From Lycorma delicatula (Eukaryota > Arthropoda > Insecta > Hemiptera > Fulgoridae): 64,000 nucleotides of DNA. The position numbers and the translations under genes are program-made. The stretch lies in assembly GCF_047948215.1 (NCBI RefSeq), contig NC_134456.1:198040034-198104033 (forward strand). Direction: 5' to 3'. The notes below the pieces were generated by a model, which was not told where the DNA came from, did not search any database, and saw only the letters and a program-made list of their open reading frames with translations. The stretch's first letter is position 1, and the number at the start of each line of letters is the position of its first letter. This document shows, piece by piece, positions 45,490 through 57,000 of this stretch.

Positions 45490-47995
45490 AACTAATTATA
45501 AATAAGAACGTAAGCTTAAAACATGTAACAAGTGTTACGGTCACTCGGCAAAGTATAAATATAATCTCCTTAAACATACCGTAATTATGACCCCAGGAAT
45601 AGGATTTGCATTTTACCCCGTATTTAGAAAATGTAAACTCTTTTCGTCGTAACCTAGAAATTTAACCTTTAATCGAACGATCGATTGTTTAGATATTTGG
45701 GAAGTCTAAAATGCAACTTTCTTGATTCGGGATCCGTTATTATTCAGCGCCCCTTTATTGTACGGTCAGTGTACCTACAGACATCTGAGGTCACTAGACC
45801 AAGATATGTTGTTAATTAAAAGCGGACATCAGACCATATTGAAAAACCGTTAACGTTAAAATATTATCGTTCCGACCAGATTTCGAGCCGTGTAACTCCT
45901 GCAGGGAAGACAAGCGCTAATGCTCTCCGACATTCCAACTCCGTTTTACACGATGTTGTTTCCTTATCTCGTCATGAGACTGATGGATGCCGACCGATCT
46001 GAAAATGTTGTTTCCCATTTATATGCTATTCTATCGTACATCATAATACGAAACAAAGAAACTTTGTTTACTTAATTTTTTTTAAATAACTTGGATTAAA
46101 AATTTTATTTTTATACTTTAATCGGTATTTAAGGTTTTAATACATTAGATACCGTCCACAGATCTGCATCTGCCCGTATGAACCCCACTTTGAGAGGGCG
46201 CTTAGAGAACTTCAAGTCATGCATGACCTAACGGACAGAAATATAAAAATGTATCAGATGCTGTTTGTTAAACAAAGATTACAATTTTTTGTTCTATGTG
46301 TCACTGGGAAAAACAGGATTCAAAATTTTATGTTTTAAATCGCAATACTTCTTTTCGTTTGAGTAGGGCGACGTAGTAGAACTTTTTTAAACTGTTATAA
46401 AATATTTGTTCTACTTTATTTTACTCGAAAACACCAAAATGATTTAGCAGTGAAATATTTCTGAACTCATTTTTTTAAATGACCATTCATGTTTTACTAT
46501 TTTTTATAGTAATGTATAAGACCTTCAATATCAGCAGTAATAAGAATAAAATACTTACATGTCTTATAAACATAACCACGTTAAAATATATAGAATCTCT
46601 AAAACAATATATATTTATTTATCAAATTACAAAGTAAAATTATATTTTTAACAGAGAATAATTGGGAATAAACGGAAATACTTTAAAACTGGGTTAAGCA
46701 AATAACCTGCAAAGTATATCTATAAAGCTTGTTGGATACTTTATATATTTTTATTTATTTTTATTTGATAGAACAAGATGTTATAAAACAAAACCATATG
46801 TTTCATAACAAAGTGACCTTTTGTTCCAACAGCCAACATAAAACAAACTAAAACTAAATAAAATAAAAAGTTATGAATACCGAATTGTTTACATAATTTA
46901 GACTATATCACCAAACTATTATCCTACAGAATGAAGACTGGTTATAATTTTTTTCTTTTTTTAATCCCATATCCCTGGTTTTCGTATGTTTGTAATACTT
47001 GCAAACCAATTTGACAAGCACCATTAATCGATGTCGCTTTCTCTTAAAGTAATGAATTATATTATACAACCAGCCATTGCAGTAATCAAAATCAGACTTG
47101 TAGGGGACTTCAAATGTTATTTGTAGGACTGAATAAAATCTGGAATTCGAAGGTCTCGCCGTACCGATATTAAACAGTTAATAAGATTCAACGAAAAAGT
47201 AATCGGAAAACTACTTCGCTCTTCATTCCTCCAGTTAGAAAAGCACGCATGGGTGATCGTTATTCTACTAAATGGTTGTTCTATTTTCGTGAGCGACATG
47301 TGTTATGTCACGAGTCAAGTTGTTTTGATGTTTCTCTAACTGAATGTGCGTCTAGGCCGACCAATATAGTATTTAGTACTGTAACCGTTATTTACTTTAT
47401 ACAGTTGCTTGGTAGTAGTAATTTTGAGTGTGTGTTATGTTGATTATATGATCTTATGCATTTTGCTTGTCTTTTTGAAAGGTACAAGATAACCTTCTTT
47501 CCTAATAATTCGGTAATCTTTTAATAGTCTGTTTTTAATATAATGTTTGCGTTATTTGTGTTTTTAGGATTACTTTTGAAATTGTTCTGTACTTTATGTA
47601 ACATGTTGTTTATGAGTCCGAGGCGACTGAATGGCCATTAAGTGGAGTTAAACGTTTCATTATATTGATTTCTTCATTCTAAATGTCAACTTTTAAGGAT
47701 GTATGCGTTTTTGTTTAGGCTGAGAAGAGTTATAAAATCTGATAATTTGACAACATATACGTGATAGTCATTAAATTCTCCCATGATAGTCATTAATCGC
47801 ATACCACTTTGGAAATAAAATTAATCGTTTAATTTAATCCCCTACCTTATCTGACTTCAAGTGTGCAAACCACTCACTAGTTTTAAAACCACATGTCTCC
47901 TTCTCGTATGCAGTCGGTGTACACTGACTGCATACGTGAAAAAAGATTCAAATAAGAAAAAAGGAATACTGAACCGCTACTTTTTTTAAGTTAAT
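45490..47995. other. 2.5 kb without supported genes
   Basis: A region at 45880-45965 has a weak tRNA-like B-box on the minus strand (GGCTCGAAATCTGG) and could be a worn SINE. The frames at 47117-47443 overlap on both strands and match nothing known. A perfect 11-bp hairpin CGTATGCAGTC/GACTGCATACG lies at 47905-47936. Confidence 0.4.
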
Positions 47996-47999
47996 ATGT

Positions 48000-49520
48000 A
48001 TTTTATTATATTGTAAAAATAAAAACGTTTTTTTTCTTCATAGAAATAGTGTCAATAGATGTCAATTTAAGATACATCCTGACCCCTGTAGGGAAGTAAC
48101 CGTCTTGTGACGATTCAGATTGCACACCACCACCTCCGTTTCTAGCCCTAATGAAATTTACTAGAGGTCGTCTTTTAGACCTTCTAAATCTGATTATAAA
48201 TTATAGTCATCAGTTTGGCCTCGGTCAGAATGCCACCGATGCAAATCCCTCGGCAGACATTCCATCAGCGTGTTTACTCAACTTTACTGTCGCTTTCATA
48301 TTAGGTTTCCAATTTCCCTACTCTTCTGTTCTAATATTTAGCCCTTCAATTAACTAATTAACCGTTTCGCAGAAGCCCGATCCTTACGCCTACCTCTAAC
48401 CCCGGACACAAACAGCCATTTCCCATAACTAAATTTCAAATTTGAATGTACTATCATTTATTTTTTGGGTCTACTAGAAATATCTAAATTCTATTTTCAT
48501 ATCTTTTAAACAAATGTTCGTCATAACATTTTTTCCTACAGATCGCCAAATACATTTCTTAATTTATAAAAATATATTAAGAAATTCAATTATAAAATTC
48601 TACTTCGTAAACACTAAATCTCTCTAACCTCGTTCGTTTTCGGAAGCGAGGTCAATGCCATCACCCTCTCACACTGCAGCTCCATTACAAAGTTCCTACG
48701 CAATCTATCTCTATCCTGAAAAAACGAATAGTTCAACTAAACGGGGCTCGGTACCAAAACGCCTATTTGGGTGAAGTAAGCTCCCCAGGGGGCTCCTAGC
48801 CAACCGGGTTGGTACTTAGAGCACCAAACCCCTTTCGGTCACTGTCTACAGGGTCGAAACCCTAAGAATGCCAGCAACTATACACTCTCTGGTTTTTCCA
48901 ACCGACTTGTAAATTTAAACCAGAATTAATTCTTGCAATTTCTCTAACTATTCTTGTACATTCAGCTTCCTACTTTAGGCAGACTTGGGGTATATTGTCA
49001 TAAACTCTGCATAGACTTGAGCCAGTCAAGCAAGACCTAGCCGACTTATTCCTAAAATCACCATGTCCAGAAAGAAACTGAGTAATATACCGATCGTGGG
49101 AACCCACCTAGCAAATTGTAAACATTTTACGTCTAGGAAAATATGCGTGTAACGGCCATCATACTATCCATTTCCACGTTATCTGTTATGAATGGAATCC
49201 TTGGTCCTCTGTTTTTCGCATGTGGTTGGAGTTGAGTTAGCCTATCTTTTTGGCATCATAACGCGAATAATTAGTGCGTTCAATGGCAAGGATATAGACT
49301 TAAACCTGCGATAATAAGGACTACCTCGTGAGAGACAGTTCTGCTGCTCAATTACTGACGAGTAATAGGAGACGCTGAGCTCTCAACAAAATATTCCTTT
49401 AACATTTATACCTCATTCGGTAAGCCTAGACGGTTGCAGCATACAGTATTATAGCCTCACAAACGCTTTCGTAAGAAACGGTTCTAAAATTTAATCTCTA
49501 ATCGGGGTGACAACTCTACG
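48000..49520 (-). pseudogene. 3' part of a non-LTR retrotransposon (R1/Jockey-like), decayed
   Basis: On the minus strand, starting near 49500, disjoint frames read TVSHEVVLIIAGL (about 49340-49300), then YITQFLSGHGDFRNKSAR (about 49095-49045) and SLCRVYDNIPQ with EAECTRIVREI (about 49010-48950). This order (end of the reverse transcriptase ORF, 'LTGHG.F' box, CCHC-like zinc tail) is typical of R1/LOA/Jockey-type LINEs of insects. The zinc motif has lost residues. The moderately GC-rich stretch 48880-48050 beyond it would be tail and 3' untranslated region. No poly(A) tail was identified. Confidence 0.55.
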
Positions 49521-49524
49521 GATA

Positions 49525-50335
49525 CCAAAGAAAGCATCACATGACTTGTAAGCAACGTATTTAAAATGCTTCTTTAATCGAATATTTTCATAAAGGATTT
49601 TCATAAAGATTTACATAGATACTTCTGAAGCGGGACATTCCTCGCATCAATACACGTTGTGTAGCAAGTAGTCGACTTTTGAGCAACATCATAGTAGTTC
49701 TCATAGTAATTATACAACATACGACATAGCAACCGTATGATATTTAAGTCGAACACACTTTTACTTCCATTTATTGATAGAAAAAAAAACATTTGTAATC
49801 TTCCAGGCATAAAGCCGGTCTTATCGCATAAAAACTATAGGTAACAGTTAAGAAATGAATCAGAAGACAATAAATAGTAATAAAAGATAAAAATATATTA
49901 ATCAAATACAATAAACGGTTTTTGTTTTATTCACCCTACTTTTTATCAGTTTTTGTACGGCAAATCTTTTTATTCTAATTTGCTTATTAATAGGCTATTC
50001 GTTTTATGATTTGCATTAATTCTATGCGTTAATCTAATAACACAGCTTTTTTTTAAAAAAAAAGATAACCTAATAAACTGAAAAAGTAATCTTCAGAAAT
50101 ACCAAACGATGCCAGAAAATCAGATTATCTGCCATATAGATTTCGTAAAATAAGTTAACGAATTTTCATAAAATCAAACTCTTTCTACTTCACTGTAATG
50201 AAATATCTCATTTTCCAAAAAAAAATATATTTTTTTAAGTTGAATATTAATTTCCTGTTAAATTCTGACTAATTTAATACGCTTTCTCAGTCTTAGTACG
50301 TAAACTTTCACAGTCTTAGTAAGTACGCTTTCTAA
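49525..50335. other. Non-coding, downstream of the FAM136A-like gene
   Basis: No recognised gene. A minus-strand AATAAA candidate (TTTATT on plus, about 49968) is about 375 bases past the FAM136A-like stop codon and could serve as its polyadenylation signal. Confidence 0.35.
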
Positions 50336-50353
50336 GTAAAATCTTAGTCTTTA
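50281..50353. repeat. Short tandem repeats over the FAM136A-like stop codon
   Basis: Units built on CAGTCTTAGTA and CGCTTTCT recur about three times (near 50288, 50313 and 50329), the last overlapping the end of the coding frame. A minor local duplication. Confidence 0.5.
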
Positions 50354-50766
50354 TCTTGGAATTTTTTATGTAATTTTTTTACCATATCAGGTACGTGCAT
50401 TAATATGGTATCAACACAACTTGAAACACAGTTTTCAAATAGATCATTATAACTGGCGATCTCTTCTGCGGTAGGGTTGTCTTTAAGATGATCTTTTAAC
50501 TCATTATCACATTGCAAAACACATAATTGTAAACGATTATGCATCTTATTATATTCTGATTGAATAAATTTTTCAGCGACTTCCACAGGCAGCCTACAAT
50601 TAATTAAACACTGTTTTATAGAATCCTCTGAAATTTCTAGCTGTTGATAACATCCCCCGGCACAAAAATACATTTCAGCTCTCATTTTTCTTAAGTAAGA
50701 AATTTCTAAATCGTTTGTAATTTTTTTAAACTCATCATTTATTCGTGTTGTTTGTTTTTCGGCCAT
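50344..50766 (-). CDS. FAM136A: FAM136A-like mitochondrial protein (DUF842 family)
   Basis: A complete 140-residue frame from ATG (50766) to TAA, without introns. It has the family's landmarks: RKMRAEMYFCAGGCYQ, then four CX3C pairs at residues 35-39, 53-57, 82-86 and 113-117, an internal segment NKMHNRLQLCVLQCDNELKD, and C-terminal HVPDMVKKLHKKF. Length matches the animal family (about 138). FAM136A is a soluble mitochondrial protein; CX3C pairs are typical of intermembrane-space proteins that fold by disulfide relay, but its exact job is not settled. The start is supported by AAACATGG context and by alignment of the first conserved block near residue 26. It stands alone on its strand; no promoter element was identified upstream. 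Being intact with all eight cysteines, it is probably functional, although a retrocopy cannot be excluded because introns are absent. Confidence 0.9.
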   Translation of the reverse strand: MAEKQTTRINDEFKKITNDLEISYLRKMRAEMYFCAGGCYQQLEISEDSIKQCLINCRLPVEVAEKFIQSEYNKMHNRLQLCVLQCDNELKDHLKDNPTAEEIASYNDLFENCVSSCVDTILMHVPDMVKKLHKKFQDKD

Positions 50767-50769
50767 GTT

Positions 50770-51200
50770 TGTAAATTTAGTTTATCAGTATTTATTAAAT
50801 CAGTTTTTGCTTATTGTAACAGCTGAAATAAATGTTTTCTTTGGCAGTACTGCCAAAATAATAATTAAAAGGTAATAATTTTACGTAATTGATTTTAAAA
50901 TAGCGTGCATTAATTCAATAACGTGTTCAATTTCCGGTTTGTATTTCTGAAGAAAAAATTATCTCTACAGTTTGTATAGTAGCATTTTTTTTAATAACAC
51001 CTCCATCACTGTATTTATATATTACACGTTTTTGTGGATTTCAAGGTTTTAAAAATAAAAATAAACAAGAAATAAATATTTTTAAAAACACGACTACCAA
51101 AAAAAAAAAATTGCTGACAAACATTTCTCTTTAATATAGGATAAATTATTACTAACATAGAATAACTAAAGAGCGTGCGGGAAACAATTTTGTATAATAT
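50770..51200. other. Upstream region of the FAM136A-like gene
   Basis: AT-rich; a palindromic TTGGCAGTACTGCCAA at 50841-50856. No TATA or initiator in good register was identified. Nothing coding. Confidence 0.4.
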
Positions 51201-51209
51201 AATTTTTTT

Positions 51210-51360
51210 ATAGTCTATGACATTCCCGGTAACGTAGGGATTCGAATCCCTACGCGGGGGTCGTATATCTAAATCGGTTCAGCCGTTGAGCTGCTACAGT
51301 GGAACAAACATACGTATACCCTAAATACATTATACAACGTTTTGGGTAGTCGTATAAAAA
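51210..51360. repeat. Transposon-like repeat fragment
   Basis: Contains the perfect palindrome GTAGGGATTCGAATCCCTAC (51235-51254) and then AAATCGGTTCAGCCGTTGAG, AACAAACATACGTATACC. The 'AAATCGGTTCAGCCGTT' text is a common tail motif of several insect LINE/Helitron-type repeats (from memory). Class not determined. Confidence 0.4.
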
Positions 51361-53607
51361 CGAAAACATTTTAAACCGATGAAGTTAACGTGAAATTTTG
51401 CAAATAAAGTTACATCATTATATAATTTTTACTCCTCTTATTTTCGTTAAGGTATTGAAAATGTTAAAATTATAAAATCTAATTATTAAGCATTACGAAC
51501 TGCACATCCTGATAGTTCTCCAGAACGCTTCGAATGATTTCTACAGGGTTTTGAAATTTTTATAAAAAAATGTATATAGGATGTAAACCAACAGCTTTTG
51601 ATAGAAAAAAATGACCGGAATATTGATGTATTGGCTTCGATTTGTTACGAAACAACCCCGCTGGTCATATTTAGGGGTTTTTCTCGTAGTTTCCTTTTCC
51701 ACAAATCACATTTTTAAAATGATTATCTAATTTTTTATTTTCATCCCACTATTTTCGTATGTTTTTTTTTTATTAATTTCTAAAATCAACCCAACCTTCA
51801 TATTATATATGAAGATATTTAAACACGTTACATAACATAAATTAATATTATTTTAATGGAAATTTCAAGTAGAGTTTTTTTTTGATAAATTTATTTTACA
51901 TAAACACATTGTACTTTGATAAATTTCAGTAATAAGGTGGAATGGTATTTTCAATGCATATTCGAGTAGATTAGCGATATAATGGATTATTTCATTATTA
52001 ATGTAATCTGAAAAATATATTAAATTTTAAAAATTTTGCAAATAATAAAAAATACAACAATCCTCAAAAAATATAATTTCTTATAAATATGATCCGATGA
52101 GTCCAAATCAAAAAAAAAAAAAATTAAACTCTTTCAGATTATAATAAAGTAAAATTACATGAAGTAACCAAAAGCAACCAATTACTCCACTGAAAAATGA
52201 AATAATTAGCTACAAAGTTCTTTGGTAGAACAATTTCTGTATACTTTTAAATTAAGTTGTTCGTAATGTTCACCAATTACAATCTTTACATCTTGTTGAC
52301 TGTTATTGTTCAAATAACATAACATACTGTGCTATCAAGTTAATTACTAAAAAGTAATGCTATTTAATAGAAATTTCAAGTACAGCTTTTTTTAATAAAT
52401 TTATTAAAAATAGTGAAGACTGTACATTTTAAACTTGAAATTATAATACGACAAAACATAAACAAGTGTTATTTTAGAGTAAGCATTTTACACTGACATT
52501 ATATAAAATTAAAAATGCACTTACATTTCAAACACTATTTTTAAAGTTTGTTTTATTTTTGTACCCAAGTTAAGCTTAAATAAGCATTAAAAATTTTTAC
52601 ATTTATTTATTTTAGTTTATTAATAATTTAATCAATAATGCATGTTATCAGAGATGAGCATAATGAAATGATATTTACAATTTTTTAAATTACTCAGTTC
52701 ACTTCCTAAATATCTAGAACTTTGCTTCCAGTAGATTTCTTCATGAGTATTATGTAATACATGAAATTTTCATGTAGTGGAAAATATCTTTGTATACGTA
52801 TTCTCTTTGTAAGAGGTTATTTATAAAGGTTAATGTGAACAGTGCTAAAAGAAAAAATGATTTATGTTTTTTTTCTAAAAAAAAGTCAAAAACACATCTA
52901 ATGACAAAAATCATGTGCGGCCAAAATGTTATCGACAATAATATTTATTCAATATTGCCGGCATTTCCAAAAAAAGGTTTTTATTTCAAAACCAAAAACA
53001 AAATATATAAAAATAACAACAAATAGCGTCTCAGAAATATATAAATTCAAATTAAAATACTACACTTAATGCTATGTTGGAAAAACTGAATGGAAGTTCG
53101 CTCGCAAATAAAAAGAATACATATAAGCACTTCCATACAAAAACAATCAACTTTCTGCCAATCAACTCATAAAAATAGAACAAAGAAAATAGATCACAAT
53201 CATGAGCAAATTTTATAGATAGAACATAAAATATATGATTATACATTATAAAATTTACAAACTCACTGAATTTAGTAAGAAAAATCAAACACAACACACA
53301 TAAAATACAGTGTTGATTCACATTCAGAGAGGTTTCTAATTACTTTAATACAAGCATCATCAGTATTACTAGAAAAGAAAGGACTGATTATAGTAAAACT
53401 ATCTTCTGAAAGCATACATCCCTATCATTTAGAAAGCAAATTGTGATTATTATTATTACTTTATAATGAAATATAAATAATACCCTTATAAATCATTACT
53501 TTAAATTTTAACTTAACAGTTGTGTATCACTACAGAATTTAATAAAAATATGAAATAAACATTCTGATTTTTAGTATTTTAATAATAATAATTTTAATTA
53601 TTTTCAG
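51361..53607. other. Non-coding region before the transporter exon
   Basis: The blocks GAAATTTCAAGTA-AGAG/CAG-CTTTTTTT occur at about 51860 and 52368 as a short direct repeat. Upstream exon(s) and the promoter of the transporter could lie here or further left, but none is identifiable. The frames at 52750-53321 are low-complexity. Confidence 0.4.
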
Positions 53608-54010
53608 CTGTGGGTGTCAAGATGAATCACAAGAAAAGAAAAAGGGATTCATCTGGACAATGGATCCAGAAAAAAATGTTAATGGAGGAATGGGGATTTG
53701 TAATGGATCATTTCACCTGGAACATTTGGCATCAACAAACAGACTTAATGAAAATGAATTATCGGATAAGGAAAAAAATGATGTGTCACCAAATGTCATC
53801 GACACAGCTTCAACAAATGTTATGAATGGTTCAGCAAGTTGGTTGTATAAAAAATTAGATTCAGATAAAACTGAAATGGGTGTATCTAACAGTAATATTA
53901 AGACAATTAATACCAGTGAACTATTTCGGAATTCAGGGGTAGAATTGTGTGAAGTTAGTGAAAAGAAAGAAATAATTACAAATAGTAGGTTTAGAAGCAC
54001 ACTTTCTCAG
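53608..54010 (+). CDS. Sugar/trehalose transporter-like gene, N-terminal exon
   Basis: The exon is bounded by TTATTTTCAG/C (acceptor AG at 53606-53607) and CTTTCTCAG/GTAATT (donor GT at 54011-54012). The frame beginning MDPEKNVNGG (ATG at 53660) runs 117 codons to the donor and joins the next exon at 62442 in phase 0, where RSTLSQ is followed by the first membrane segment. The encoded part is hydrophilic, Ser/Asn-rich and without membrane helices, as expected for a cytoplasmic N-terminus. The frame is also open upstream of the ATG to the acceptor (CGCQDESQEKKKG), so an upstream exon may supply an earlier start. A second frame in the same exon (Lys/Met-rich, from about 53610) does not connect to the downstream exon in frame and is a shadow. 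Confidence 0.7.
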
Positions 54011-57000
54011 GTAATTATAACAGTATTGCATTATAGATTTGTTTAATTATTGACATAATGTATTTACCTCTGAAGTGGGCCAATGTTCACACTCATACAT
54101 TCATTGACTTTCCTTTGACAGTTAAAGAAATCTGACATTAAATACATGTCAACAAAAATGATTAGTTTAAGGATTTCAGTATTTGATTAAGTTACTAATA
54201 TGAAATGAAAGTAATATTTTTTTAATCTACTTTATGTATTGCAGAACTTTTACCTAAAAGGTTGAAAATTTGATGGTATATTAAAAAATATTAAAAAAAT
54301 AAACATGTTAAATATTGTCAGAACAAGTCCATCCTCTGACACAAAAATATCTGATAAGTGGTGTTGTAGACTGAGAAACATCACCCTGAGGAACTCTCCT
54401 ACATCAGTAAAGAAGGAATTGCATCATATATCTGAAAAAACCCTTCTAGAAGCACGTTTTCATTAAAATATAAAAGATAACTTTAATTTGAATTGTTACT
54501 GTATTTTTAATAATTTATACTATATTTTTCTCTTTCCTTTTATTCATTTAGAAAGATATATTAAATTCTTTTATTCCCAGTCAACTATTTTATTTAAGAG
54601 TAAAAGAATCAGCTTAAAATCCTTTAGTGAGTAAAATTTACTCTACAGTAAGTTTTTAACTGGAGGTACCTCCAGCAATACACAAAATTATGTAAAACTG
54701 AACAACTTATGTGTAATTAGAATAACTATGATCATAAATAGAAATATATTATAAAAAAATTAAAAAAAATAAAAAATAAAAACATAAACCAAACACAGTA
54801 ATCTTTAATTTTTAAACTTTAATTTATCTTTCAAAGATTTTCTATGAAATTTTATTAACATAGATTGAACATTTTTGATTCACTAAATTATCATGAGATT
54901 TTTTTATACATTTTAGCCCACACTTTACTGTGAAATACCCAAGTAAAAATATATGATCCAAGAGTACTGTAACCATAGTGGTTATAGGGAACTCAACAAG
55001 AGAAACAATCAATTCTTAAAGTAGTACAGCCATTCCCAAGAAAAACAAGCTCTCACAAGCTACAGAAATATCAGGAAAAATAGAAATGTACTAATTGTCT
55101 GTTGCCTTCTTCATTGATCAAAATATACTGCTGAATATCAGAATATCAAGGCTATTAAAATGCAGTTGATATCTAGTCTTACAAGGAACATCTCTTTGTT
55201 CACAACAGTTACAGTGAATTTCTCTCAATGAAAGCAACTTCACTGTTTCTTGAATTTCAGGTGCTGCTTTACATGCAATATTAATTTGGGGCATATGTGT
55301 ATAAAGAAATAATTAATATATGTACCTAATTACAAATAGAATCAGAAAATGTGTTTGAAAAATGTTTTTACCAGCTAAAGTACACTACAAAGAATATTTT
55401 TTCTGTGTTATTGCATCATCACTGGTTTTCTTATTCAAGAAAAAATGTTAATTAATCTTCCAGTTAACTTATTTACAATGGGTGACTTCATCATTAATAG
55501 ATATGTTAAACCTATTATCATTGATAATATATTAAACTTTATGGACCCTGCAATACCCACATCATCCTTTGTGCACCATTAGCTGCAAACTGATATAGCT
55601 CTATTGACTTACTCCTATAACCCTTTGTAAAGTAGAGCCTCCACATTGTTTTTTAGAAAATAACTTTTTTGTAATTAACATGTTTCTGCTCGAAAAAATC
55701 TGACTTTTTCTTAGAGATTGTTATAAATTATCAGAATTACAAAAAAATACTTATCCGTAACAAAAAATACATTATCTGTACAAACAATCATGACCAAATT
55801 TTTCTAAAAAAACTTTTGATTGATCGCTGATTTTATGATCAGAATCTTCTGAATTTTAGGGACTAATTTGGTGATAGTTCTGGAATAATCTCAGTTTCTT
55901 TAAGCAAATCACTTACATAATCACACTAGTGTGTATTAAATTTTCTTGTGATATTATAACTTATAAAAATTGGTACAACTTGCTTTCAAACTATATTGAA
56001 TCAGTTAATAACTTAAAAGTATTATGACTTTTGTCCTGCAAATTAATCAAAATTATTTAAAATCTGTTAAATAGATTAGAATCCTTAATATATCTATTAT
56101 ATTATAATATATTTATATTCAATGTATCTATTTCAGTTCCATAGATTTATTATTAATTAGTTGACAAGATGTTGACATAATAATATAAGCCTATTCACAC
56201 TGATTTAAGATGACTGTTTTGAAAGCAATTTTTGGTAAAAATTTATTTTAAATGAAATATAATTTTGTACATTATAATGACTTTATATTACATTATGATG
56301 AACATATAAAATAATTATTCATTTTATTTTATAAAAACTAAAATTGTAGTAATTAACCTTATAATAATAGTAAGCGAAAAAAGAACATCTCCAACAGAAA
56401 CAATATATTTTAATAAAAACAAACTCAAATACAACAAACAATCAGAGCACATTTTAACAAGCATGATAATTTTACATCCCAAACTTATAACTAAAGCCTG
56501 TGTTATACTTGTAATAGTACCATGTAGTAAGTCTATCACTTCACCTTATGACTTTCTTATGTGCTTTCCTATTTCCAGCGCCTTAGCAGAAATTTGTTTA
56601 CAGCATGTAGAAAAAATACAAATACTCAAAAACAAACCACAACCATGTTCATAAATTAATAATAATATATGTGTCAGTTGGTAACATCTTATTGCACCAA
56701 AGCAAAAAAGAGAGTGTAAACAAATTAAAAATACATAAACAGAATAAACATTAAAAGTAAACTTTACACACTAATACAATAACAATAATCAAACCAAATA
56801 ACAATAATCATAAATCTCTGAACCTCAGATCATAAAAAATAACAAAATACAATTTAAAAACTTATAGAAAACCAATAACAATGAAAACACTTGTTCACAA
56901 CACCTTGTGTACAACACCATGTACACCCACAATTATGTGGAAAAGAAAGGAAAAACATACTGCAGAAAAGATCCTGACAAGTATGATTTCTTGTTCACAA

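Noticed and set aside
47117..47443. Overlapping frames on both strands as a gene
   Set aside because: No domain, splice signals or repeat identity could be recognised in either frame.
53610..53825. Lys/Met-rich frame overlapping the transporter exon
   Set aside because: It does not join the 62442 exon in frame and has no family match; the alternate frame joins in phase 0 with a transporter sequence.
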